From Oxalobacteraceae bacterium UBA7693 (GTDB lineage: Bacteria; Pseudomonadota; Gammaproteobacteria; Burkholderiales; Burkholderiaceae_D): a DNA stretch of 22,422 nt. The translations under genes and the position numbers were made by a program. A model generated the notes under the pieces. That model was not told the origin of the DNA. It saw only the letters and a program-made list of their open reading frames with translations, and ran no database searches. Positions 15,540 through 21,343 of the stretch are shown here, in pieces (positions within the stretch are counted from its first letter, which is position 1; every line of letters begins with the position of its first letter). The stretch covers positions 1 to 22,422 of the forward strand of contig DLGN01000353.1 in the NCBI GenBank assembly GCA_002482715.1. Direction: 5' to 3'.

Positions 15540-16625
15540 CTACTTCTTGGTTAAAGCAATCACCACCACCATCACCACAAAAAATGCCAGTAAAACCGCC
15601 CCCGCAATTTTCCAGTAAGAGTAAGGACGTTCCCCTTGTACTTCACCCGTTTGTCCATTCACCAAAAAGCGATAAGTCTTTTCGCCGTACTTGTAGGACG
15701 ATAGCCAGATCGGTAGCAAGATGTGCTTGAAACTGATGTTGGAATAGCGCGGCTGCATTGCGGTGATGCGTTGGTGGTCGCCGCCGATGTCGCGGCAGAT
15801 TGCGCTGCGTATGCCGTCTTCCATGATGGCTCTGGCATCGACAAATCCGGGTTCTAGTGCGACTTGGTAAGCCTCGACTGTGAAGCCGGAGACATAGTCA
15901 TCGCGATAGCCTTGTAATTTGTCGAGGTGCCATGGTGCTAGGTTGTCGGCGTATTGTTTGGGTAGTGTTTTGGAAGCGATCACTAAGACGTCGTCGAAAC
16001 TCACTTGCACCTCGCCTGCCGCTGGGTACCAATTTGTTTTGGTGACTTGGCGTGTTTTGGTTTCGCCATCTTGTACATAGCTTTCGGTGACGGTGTAGTC
16101 GACACCGCGTTGTCCTTGATAGGTCGTGTCGGAATCCGCATCATAGGTCCAGTATGGCGTATAGATTCCCTTCAACCCTCGCTCGGCGCGATAAGCGCGT
16201 TTGAGGGCGTTGGGAGCGAACCATAATCCGTGTACCCAATCACTAAATTTTTTGCGAGCATCGCTTTCTTTGATGTCGAAAGGCGCAATCGCTTTAGGTT
16301 GAATCTGGCGCTTGGCGTAGGCGTTGGTGGCGATCATCGGTGCCGCGCAAAATGGGCAGCGATCAGAGACTATGTTTTGTCCAAATTGCGATTGCGCGCC
16401 GCATCCTGTGCATTTGACAGTCTGCTGTTCTATTATCGCTTCGTTGCCAGCTTGCTTGCTTAAGAAAGCTTCGTAATCTAATTCTTCGTAAGCAATCGTT
16501 TGCTCGGTCGAATCGGCTTCGATTTGATTTTGATTGCCGCAGTACGGACATTTGAGTGCCAATTGCCCGGGAGAAAATTCAAGTTTGGCACCGCATTGAG
16601 TGCAAGGGTAAGTTTTGGTGGTCAC
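15540..16625 (-). CDS. Double zinc-ribbon protein with C-terminal membrane anchor (YdjG-like context)
   Basis: A 361-residue protein with two rubredoxin-like zinc ribbons near the N terminus: CTQC/CPYC (C8, C11, C26, C29) and CTGC/CPFC (C72, C75, C90, C93). A middle region (about 110-335) is rich in aromatic residues and beta strands (GIYTPYWTYDAD, PIWLSSYKYGEKTYRFLVNG). One hydrophobic helix sits at about 339-358 and ends in TKK, a tail-anchored topology with the ribbons in the cytoplasm. The start is uncertain: GTG 16623-16625 gives MTTKTYPC and has GGA upstream, while TTG 16635-16637 would add four residues without a ribosome site. It lies downstream of the SPFH gene in the same direction. 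Such proteins are sometimes mislabelled primosomal or TFIIB-like because of the ribbons; nothing here supports a replication role. Confidence 0.85.
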   Translation of the reverse strand: MTTKTYPCTQCGAKLEFSPGQLALKCPYCGNQNQIEADSTEQTIAYEELDYEAFLSKQAGNEAIIEQQTVKCTGCGAQSQFGQNIVSDRCPFCAAPMIATNAYAKRQIQPKAIAPFDIKESDARKKFSDWVHGLWFAPNALKRAYRAERGLKGIYTPYWTYDADSDTTYQGQRGVDYTVTESYVQDGETKTRQVTKTNWYPAAGEVQVSFDDVLVIASKTLPKQYADNLAPWHLDKLQGYRDDYVSGFTVEAYQVALEPGFVDARAIMEDGIRSAICRDIGGDHQRITAMQPRYSNISFKHILLPIWLSSYKYGEKTYRFLVNGQTGEVQGERPYSYWKIAGAVLLAFFVVMVVVIALTKK

Positions 16626-16678
16626 AAGCTGGTCCAAAAAACGATGGCTGTCATGGCGAAATTAGTGCTGAAACTGCG

Positions 16679-16721
16679 GCTGATCTCACATCGGACGAGA
16701 TTCATTCGATGTGAGATCGGC
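16679..16721 (-). other. Strong intercistronic hairpin between SPFH and zinc-ribbon genes
   Basis: Perfect 12-bp arms GATCTCACATCG (16682-16693) and CGATGTGAGATC (16707-16718) with a 13-base loop, extendable by a wobble and two more pairs. It lies inside the 108-base gap between the two minus-strand genes. No T-run follows on the minus strand, so it is not a classic terminator. It may stabilise the upstream SPFH mRNA or lower zinc-ribbon expression. Confidence 0.7.
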
Positions 16722-16733
16722 GCTGCAAATAAT

Positions 16734-17858
16734 TTATTGTGGCGGTAGTGGTGGTGGCAAAGCGGCAAACAGGTCTTGCAAATCTGCCTGATCACTAGCT
16801 TTCGCCCAAGCTGCCATGCCTTGACGCCAAACCAGACTGTCACGTGTCAATGTTCCATTGATGACTTGTGCTTGTAAAGCGGCACGTTCGAAAGGGCCAG
16901 CTTGTGCGCCATTGACGGCGACAAAATAAGGCGTTGCGCCCGGTAGTGGCGGCGGCACCGCGCCAGCGGCAGCAGCAGGCGCTGTATTGTTCGCAGCAAA
17001 CAGGTTCCCCATGCTTTGATTTAACATACCGCCCACGCCAACACCCATCATCGCACCAGCCATGCCGGGATTTTGTGCCGCGTCGCGTAAGGCTTGTGCG
17101 CCTTGGTATTGAGCGAACTGTTGCATATTGCCGATAGCGCGCATCGCGCCTTGTTGGTCAATGGCTTTTTCAACTTCTTCTGGCAGGCCGATATCTTGAA
17201 CCTGCACCTCGCATAGCTCTAAGCCATACTGCTCAAAATCACCCGCGATTTTTTCTAGTATGCGCTGACCAACGACGCTGACTTTACTTTCTAAGTCGAT
17301 TACCGGTACGCCGATTTCGGGCATTACTTCTTTGATGCGTAGTCCAATTTTGCCGCGCAGATTTTCTTCGATATCTTGAATCGTGAAATCGGCCTGGGTG
17401 CCAACTAATTCCAGCAACACCGTTTTCGCATCACGAATGCGCAGGCCGTAAATACCGAACGCTGTAACACGCACCACGCCAAATTCAGGATCACGCATGG
17501 TCGCCGGACCCGCAGTGCCCCATTTTAAATTGGTAAAACGCGTGGTTTTGAAGAAGTAAACTTCGGCTTTGAACGGACTATTAAAACCATATTTCCAACC
17601 TTTGATCGTGCTGAGAATCGGCATGTTTTCAGTGCTGAGATCGTACATGCCAGGCATGAACACATCGGCTACTTGTCCCTTACCCATCTGGCCTTCGTTG
17701 ACCATGACAGCGACCTGGCCTTCACGTACCGTCAATTTCGCACCCATCTTGATTTCGTTCTGGTAGCGCTCAAAGCGATGCACCATCACATTGGGATTGT
17801 CGTCTAACCATTCGACGATATCGATGAATTCATTACTTAGTTTATTCCACAGTCCCAT
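16734..17858 (-). CDS. SPFH-domain protein with C-terminal GYF_2 domain (YdjI-like)
   Basis: A 374-residue SPFH/band-7 protein, a family that forms membrane-associated scaffolds. The N terminus (MGLWNKLSNEFIDIVEWL) is amphipathic rather than a clear transmembrane helix. The SPFH core spans about 45-250, with REGQVAVMVNEG, FMPGMYDLSTENMP and ITAGDFEQYGLEL-like sequence near 205-220. A Gly/Met/Ala/Pro-rich linker (about 263-309) leads to a GYF_2 domain (about 310-365) with GPFERAALQAQV and LVWRQGMAAW, then a PPPLPP tail. From memory, in Bacillus the related YdjI links PspA to the membrane together with YdjG and YdjH. A zinc-ribbon membrane protein follows here, but no PspA gene is in the window. 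TAGGAGA before the ATG is a strong ribosome site. Its promoter region is duplicated at 18923-19058. Confidence 0.9.
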   Translation of the reverse strand: MGLWNKLSNEFIDIVEWLDDNPNVMVHRFERYQNEIKMGAKLTVREGQVAVMVNEGQMGKGQVADVFMPGMYDLSTENMPILSTIKGWKYGFNSPFKAEVYFFKTTRFTNLKWGTAGPATMRDPEFGVVRVTAFGIYGLRIRDAKTVLLELVGTQADFTIQDIEENLRGKIGLRIKEVMPEIGVPVIDLESKVSVVGQRILEKIAGDFEQYGLELCEVQVQDIGLPEEVEKAIDQQGAMRAIGNMQQFAQYQGAQALRDAAQNPGMAGAMMGVGVGGMLNQSMGNLFAANNTAPAAAAGAVPPPLPGATPYFVAVNGAQAGPFERAALQAQVINGTLTRDSLVWRQGMAAWAKASDQADLQDLFAALPPPLPPQ

Positions 17859-17888
17859 CGTGTTCTCCTACCTCTCATAGTGAGAAAA

Positions 17889-17910
17889 ATTACGCCAAAA
17901 TGACGCCAAA
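17889..17910. repeat. Tandem 11-bp repeat in the SPFH leader
   Basis: ATTACGCCAAA (17889-17899) is followed directly by ATGACGCCAAA (17900-17910), 10 of 11 identical. One helical turn apart, they could be paired protein sites. They lie in the 56-base block that the second repeat copy lacks. Confidence 0.6.
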
Positions 17911-17977
17911 TTTACGATCAAATTGATGCGGTGTTCATCGCCAGACCTCGGATGATGAAGTCGTTCTCCGCATTTTG

Positions 17978-17989
17978 CTAGCGAGCTAG
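17978..17989. promoter_or_regulatory. Palindrome at the SPFH transcription start
   Basis: CTAGC-GA-GCTAG, a 5-bp-arm palindrome touching the predicted -10 box and covering the likely start of transcription. It is conserved without change in the second repeat copy, so it is a candidate operator. Confidence 0.35.
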
Positions 17990-18016
17990 TATTGCTTATT
18001 TGGTACAGTATCACAA
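17988..18016 (-). promoter_or_regulatory. Candidate sigma70 promoter of the SPFH/zinc-ribbon unit
   Basis: On the minus strand TTGTGA (18011-18016) and AATACT (17988-17993) are separated by 17 bases, each matching 4/6 of consensus. Transcription would start near 17980 and leave a leader of about 120 bases. Both hexamers are kept in the second copy, with one change in the spacer. Confidence 0.5.
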
Positions 18017-18106
18017 GTAGTTTTCAGATCCGATGCTAAGTTCCGGATGCTCCTGATTTGTATGAAGTCTATATGTTCCTGTAGTTGAAATGATATGATG
18101 CTGCAT

Positions 18107-18121
18107 GCTTAAAATTTAAGC
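18107..18121. repeat. Perfect 15-bp palindrome upstream of the DUF4124 gene
   Basis: GCTTAAA-A-TTTAAGC, 7-bp arms around a single base, about 60 bases before the start codon at 18179. It may be an operator or promoter-proximal element. TTGAAA at 18085-18090 could be a -35 box, but no convincing -10 is placed correctly. The rest of the 320-base gap is repeat copy 1. Confidence 0.3.
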
Positions 18122-18178
18122 CTTCTTACTTACAATTTAAATTGATCATTAAATAGTAATTTAACCAAGTGCCTCATC

Positions 18179-18790
18179 ATGAAAAAGTCTAATACACCTG
18201 ATTCCAATGCTACGAATCTTAAAACGTACTGCAAAACGCATTGGCAGGTTTGCTTGATGTTACTTTTGGCTGTCTCGATTCCGATGAACTCGGGATATGC
18301 ACAGGGCGTCTATAAATGGGCCGATGCAAATGGTAAAGTACATTATGGTGATGCACGTACCGCACCGATGAATGGCAAAAAAATCGCTGGCACTGAGGCA
18401 GTAGTTGAAGCGGCGCCAGCGAGCAGCGCAAGTGGTGATAATTCAAAAAACAATAAAAAGTCTAATCCTGAAGGATCTGCTACCGCGAAAACTTTAGCAC
18501 AGGCATTTCAAGGAATTTCTGCTGAGCGAATTCAGAAATGTAGTGGGTTTGCCAAAGAAACTTTGCTGCTCAGCTTTGGCTCCAAGGACTTTGCCAAGGA
18601 AATCGAGAGGCAGCGTAATTTACTCGATCAGATTCGAGCTAATTGTACTGGTACTGGCTTTCAGTGCACGCTTAGCAGAAAGAATCCGGCGAATGACCAT
18701 TGCGAACCTTTTGCTTGGAAGGGCACGGGCGAAATGTTAAGAGCAGATGTCGATGGTGCTAAGGTCAAGGCAGGACCGGGTAAATTCTGA
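18179..18790 (+). CDS. DUF4124-domain exported protein
   Basis: A 203-residue protein. A long N-terminal signal region (hydrophobic about 24-36) has probable cleavage after Ala41 (SGYA/QG). Immediately after it is the DUF4124 core GVYKWADANGKVHYGD (43-58), a small beta domain common in exported proteins of Beta- and Gammaproteobacteria. A Lys/Asn/Ser/Ala-rich linker (about 75-105) leads to a C-terminal helical region with four cysteines (QKCSGF, ANCTG, FQCTL, DHCEP) that could form two disulfides in the periplasm. Function is unknown; DUF4124 is only a domain name. The ribosome site before ATG 18179 is weak. The gene is single and lies exactly between the two copies of the SPFH upstream repeat, which suggests it came in or was rearranged with them. 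Confidence 0.85.
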   Translation: MKKSNTPDSNATNLKTYCKTHWQVCLMLLLAVSIPMNSGYAQGVYKWADANGKVHYGDARTAPMNGKKIAGTEAVVEAAPASSASGDNSKNNKKSNPEGSATAKTLAQAFQGISAERIQKCSGFAKETLLLSFGSKDFAKEIERQRNLLDQIRANCTGTGFQCTLSRKNPANDHCEPFAWKGTGEMLRADVDGAKVKAGPGKF

Positions 18791-18849
18791 ACATTCTTAA
18801 GCTAAAACATCCTCTATGCTGGTTTCTAAGCTAGCGTGAGCTTCTAAAA

Positions 18850-18861
18850 ATGAGATCTCAT
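18850..18861. repeat. 12-bp perfect palindrome
   Basis: ATGAGATCTCAT, 60 bases after the DUF4124 stop. It is too short and lacks a T-run to be called a terminator. Recorded because the 498-base gap 18791-19288 otherwise holds only repeat copy 2 and AT-rich sequence with small inverted repeats. Confidence 0.25.
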
Positions 18862-18922
18862 GCATATGACTGTGCATCGTTAATGTTTGCAAGTGACATC
18901 AGTTGTAGATGCATGACGAGGG

Positions 18923-18953
18923 ATTCATTAGGCAGTTTATTCCACAGTCCTAT
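18923..18953 (-). pseudogene. 5' remnant of a second SPFH gene, start codon lost
   Basis: On the minus strand the sequence still encodes GLWNKL-NE as in the intact SPFH gene, after a conserved ribosome site, but the start codon reads ATA instead of ATG. Similarity to SPFH stops after about codon 10, and the frame then runs into unrelated sequence. It is a decayed fragment and almost certainly not translated. Confidence 0.8.
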
Positions 18954-19027
18954 CGTGTTCTCCTACCTCTCAAAGAGAGGCCAGACCTCAGGTCATGAAG
19001 TCGTTCTCCGCATTTTGCTAGCGAGCT

Positions 19028-19056
19028 AGTATTGCCTATTTGGTACAGTATCACAA
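19028..19056 (-). promoter_or_regulatory. Orphan promoter copy facing the DUF4124 gene
   Basis: TTGTGA (19051-19056), 17 bases, AATACT (19028-19033), identical hexamers to the SPFH promoter. With no gene behind it, transcription would run left through the remnant and antisense to the 3' end of the DUF4124 gene. Confidence 0.45.
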
Positions 19057-19139
19057 GTGTTGTCTTGGGTTGAATCCAGATTACATTTTCTGGCTACCGT
19101 TTCTGTCTGCGGCTTATGTATTTTGAATATGTATATAAA

Positions 19140-19151
19140 TTCGTTTACGAA
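19140..19151. repeat. Small palindrome nested inside a wider inverted repeat
   Basis: TTCGT-TT-ACGAA (19140-19151) lies between the arms TTGAATA (19123-19129) and TATTCAA (19166-19172), upstream of the NTF2-like gene. It could be a regulator site for that gene, or chance in AT-rich DNA. Confidence 0.25.
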
Positions 19152-19288
19152 ATTGTGAACTTTTGTATTCAAGGTGTAGTCTCATATTCGAATTTTTGCA
19201 TGGGTTTAGCCGAAAATAAATTGGCGCTTACGCCTTTCATGCAATGTTCATTTATTGGTGTTTTCGTTTTGATTTTTGGAGATTAAAG

Positions 19289-19723
19289 ATGAAATGGATG
19301 TTCGCAATAGTGATGTTCAGTCTCTCGTTTATGGTATCTGCACAAGAGAAGCAGGACGCCAATGGGAGTCAAGTTGAGGCTTTGATCGAAAAAGTGAATC
19401 TGGCGCAAAACAAGGTAATGATGCGCAATTCAACACCGCAAGATGTTGAGGCACTTTTTGCGATGTATTCTGATGATTTCACTTATGTGCATGCTGCTTA
19501 TGGTGGTATTTACTCGCGTGAGACATTGTTGGGCAATACCCTCAGAATACAAAAAGCTGGTCGATACAATTTAGAGGAAGGACGCTACAAAATTCTGCGG
19601 GTCATTGCCGGGCTAAATGGCGCTGCGATTGAGCGCATGGAGAATAAGTCGGGAAAGATTCATCTTTCTGTATTTGAATTCAAGGATGAAAAAGTGTCAA
19701 AAATCACAGAGTACTGGAAGTGA
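19289..19723 (+). CDS. Exported NTF2-like (SnoaL/DUF4440-type) protein
   Basis: A 144-residue protein with a signal peptide (MKWMFAIVMFSLSFMVSA, cleavage after Ala18) and a single NTF2-like domain (about 27-144). It shows the family pattern: an N-terminal helix, DVEALFAMYSDDFTYVHA, then GIYSRETLL and the paired strands ending in KITEYWK. NTF2-like folds are small cone-shaped pockets used by isomerases, by binding proteins and by proteins of unknown role; no catalytic residues can be assigned. The frame opens 15 codons earlier at 19244, but ATG 19289 has GGAG at 19278-19281 and yields the signal peptide directly. It lies between repeat copy 2 and the MITE-like element, with no operon partner. 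The nearby fusion gene at 21344 also starts with an NTF2-like domain. Confidence 0.82.
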   Translation: MKWMFAIVMFSLSFMVSAQEKQDANGSQVEALIEKVNLAQNKVMMRNSTPQDVEALFAMYSDDFTYVHAAYGGIYSRETLLGNTLRIQKAGRYNLEEGRYKILRVIAGLNGAAIERMENKSGKIHLSVFEFKDEKVSKITEYWK

Positions 19724-19743
19724 TATAAGCGCAAAATCTGTCG

Positions 19744-19761
19744 TTTCCACGAAGGTGGAAA
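19744..19761 (+). terminator. Hairpin after the NTF2-like gene
   Basis: TTTCCAC, loop GAAG, GTGGAAA, a perfect 7-bp stem 20 bases past the stop. No strong U-tract follows, so it is at best a weak terminator. Confidence 0.4.
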
Positions 19762-19802
19762 TGGCAGTTCTTCTTGCAGAGTCTAACCGAACACTATTAC
19801 AT

Positions 19803-19963
19803 AGGACTTACGCAAAATAGACGCCGGCGTCCTTGTGTTTCCTTGTAGTGCTCGATAACGGAGAAAGCCGTATTGACCTCAAGAATAAAGGGAGCAAGTA
19901 GGGTGCACCGTGCGCACCGAAGCAGGCAATGAGCTTCAACTTGCGCAATCTTGCATAAGTCCT
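19803..19963. mobile_element. MITE-like element with 13-bp terminal inverted repeats
   Basis: AGGACTTACGCAA (19803-19815) and TTGCATAAGTCCT (19951-19963) are inverted repeats matching at 12 of 13 positions and enclose 161 bp without a coding frame. The inside holds GGTGC/GCACC arms at 19902-19918. The size, noncoding interior and ends suggest a miniature inverted-repeat element moved by an IS transposase elsewhere. I could not see a clear target-site duplication, so it may also be an IS remnant. It fills most of the 368-base gap 19724-20091. Confidence 0.6.
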
Positions 19964-20021
19964 GCTACAGGCAAAGCCCGCCTAAAAAAATCCCCAAGTT
20001 GATCCAGTGTTAATGCATAAG

Positions 20022-20052
20022 CTGACTACGTGCATGCGAATAAGTTTATACT
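20022..20052 (+). promoter_or_regulatory. Possible promoter of the AraC-type regulator
   Basis: TATACT (20047-20052) is a good -10 box 40 bases before the start codon. The best -35 is CTGACT (20022-20027) at a long 19-base spacing, so the promoter would be weak or regulated. Confidence 0.33.
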
Positions 20053-20091
20053 CGCTAATTCCATTCGCTCCTATTCCGCTAGCATTCGTTA

Positions 20092-21141
20092 ATGATCTCA
20101 GGTCAATTCTTATTCTTATTCAGCGCCTTGGGTGCGATGAATGGTATCTTCTTAGCGATCTATTTCTTTAGTCGCCGTCCGCATCGATTGGCAAATAGTA
20201 TGTTGGGAGCCTTATTGCTGGCGATCTCAGTACGTACGGCCAAATCGACCTTTTATTTTTTTAACCCAAATCTTGCGGTTGAATTTTTACAGTTTGGTTT
20301 ATCAGCATGTTTGTTGATCGGACCTTTGACCTATCTTTATGTGCACTATCATCTGAGCGATTTACGACAAGATGTCGCGGGGCGCGAATGGTACTGGCAT
20401 CTCGGCTTGTCTTTTTTTGTGATCGCTCTTGGTCTGCTCTTTCCCTATTCTGAGTATCGTTACATCTGGCGTCATTGCACGTATGGCATACATGTCTTTT
20501 GGTTCTTGTATTTATTGGCAGCTGGTTGGCAGTTGTGGCAATCGCGTGCGATTTTGTTCGACGGGGCAGCGCGTATTTCCCGTCATGCTTTGCTTCTCCT
20601 GAGCGTTTATGCCAGTAGTGGCTTGATTTTGATTGCTTATCTGAGTACCCCATTTACCTCGTATATTGTCGGCGCTTTATCCTTTACCTTTTCTGTACAC
20701 ATCACGGTTGTCGTATTGATGTTGCGCAAAGAAGCACAGGTAGAGACGGGTAAAAAAGAAAAGTATCAAAACCGCAAATTGACAGAAGACGACGCGCTCA
20801 CTTTATTGACCTCGTTGAATCAAGTCATGCATCAGCAACAATTACATTTAAATCCGAATTTGACGCTGGCCTTACTAGCCAAAAAAACGGGTAGCTTGCA
20901 AACCACAGTTTCTCAAGTTTTAAACGATAAGCTGAATAAAAGTTTTAATCTTTATGTGAATGAGTTTCGTATTGATGATGCTAAAAATCTCTTGCTCAAC
21001 GAACCACATTTGAACATGGAATTAGTCGCCGAACGTTGTGGCTTTAATTCCAATTCCACCTTTTTCGCCGCGTTTAAAAAAATCACAGGACAGACACCTG
21101 CCAGCTATCGCGCTGCTTCTAGCGCTGCGACTTCCTCATAG
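20092..21141 (+). CDS. AraC-family regulator with N-terminal multi-TM domain
   Basis: A 349-residue protein. The first 215 residues are strongly hydrophobic, with about seven membrane segments (roughly 5-26, 36-52, 62-86, 102-119, 131-149, 165-185 and 188-210) separated by short basic loops. A cytoplasmic linker follows. The C-terminal AraC-type double helix-turn-helix (about 250-340) contains LTLALLAKKTGSLQTTVSQV, then FNLYVNEFRIDDAKNLL and AERCGFNSNSTFFAAFKKITGQTP, the conserved second HTH and signature. This is a one-component membrane sensor-regulator: a signal sensed in the membrane would directly affect DNA binding. The ribosome site before ATG 20092 is poor. It lies 202 bases before the NTF2/DJ-1 fusion in the same direction. 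The palindromes between them make that gene a plausible target. Confidence 0.9.
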   Translation: MISGQFLFLFSALGAMNGIFLAIYFFSRRPHRLANSMLGALLLAISVRTAKSTFYFFNPNLAVEFLQFGLSACLLIGPLTYLYVHYHLSDLRQDVAGREWYWHLGLSFFVIALGLLFPYSEYRYIWRHCTYGIHVFWFLYLLAAGWQLWQSRAILFDGAARISRHALLLLSVYASSGLILIAYLSTPFTSYIVGALSFTFSVHITVVVLMLRKEAQVETGKKEKYQNRKLTEDDALTLLTSLNQVMHQQQLHLNPNLTLALLAKKTGSLQTTVSQVLNDKLNKSFNLYVNEFRIDDAKNLLLNEPHLNMELVAERCGFNSNSTFFAAFKKITGQTPASYRAASSAATSS

Positions 21142-21160
21142 CGCATTGTTCTCTGAAATT

Positions 21161-21183
21161 ATGATTCTGGAGTCCTGAATCAT
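21161..21183. repeat. 23-bp imperfect palindrome after the regulator gene
   Basis: ATGATTC-T-GGA-G-TCC-T-GAATCAT: 10 of 11 arm positions pair. It lies 20 bases past the regulator stop and has no T-run, so it may be an operator or a weak RNA hairpin. Confidence 0.45.
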
Positions 21184-21219
21184 GGTTTGGAACAGCAAAT
21201 ATCTCTATCTAGCTTACAT

Positions 21220-21244
21220 TGAACACCTGCAAATCAGGTGTTCA
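21220..21244. repeat. Perfect 10-bp inverted repeat before the NTF2/DJ-1 fusion
   Basis: TGAACACCTG, 5-base spacer, CAGGTGTTCA, about 100 bases upstream of the fusion gene. No U-tract follows on either strand. It could be a transcription-factor operator or a stem-loop that ends the regulator transcript. Confidence 0.55.
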
Positions 21245-21343
21245 TAGCCGTGCGCGCTTTTGACGTTTTCGAATTTCAGTTCGCTCCGAACGCCGATTTG
21301 TATTTGAATAATGAACATCTATTTTTCGGATTAAGGTGAAGCG

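Larger units (their letters stand above)
17828..18018. repeat. Direct repeat copy 1: SPFH 5' end, leader and promoter
   Basis: Covers SPFH codons 1-11, its ribosome site, leader and promoter. 17828-17884 matches 18923-18979 with a few mismatches, and 17941-18018 matches 18981-19058 with only about five. A 56-base block (17885-17940) is present only in this copy. Together the two copies bracket the DUF4124 gene. Confidence 0.93.
18923..19058. repeat. Direct repeat copy 2: decayed SPFH 5' end, leader and promoter
   Basis: Second copy of 17828-18018 in the same orientation, about 1.1 kb away, lacking 56 bases of the leader. At the deletion joint CCTCTC-AAA-GAGAGG (18966-18980) forms a perfect small palindrome. 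The sequence beyond 19058 is unlike that beyond 18018, so the repeat has a defined right edge. Confidence 0.93.

Noticed and set aside
16679..16721. Terminator separating the SPFH and zinc-ribbon genes
   Set aside because: The stem is strong, but no T-run follows on the minus strand and no new promoter is evident in the short gap, so an intercistronic hairpin is more likely.
17828..19058. Composite transposon or IS flanking the DUF4124 gene
   Set aside because: The flanking direct repeats contain SPFH 5' sequence, encode no transposase and do not end in inverted repeats.
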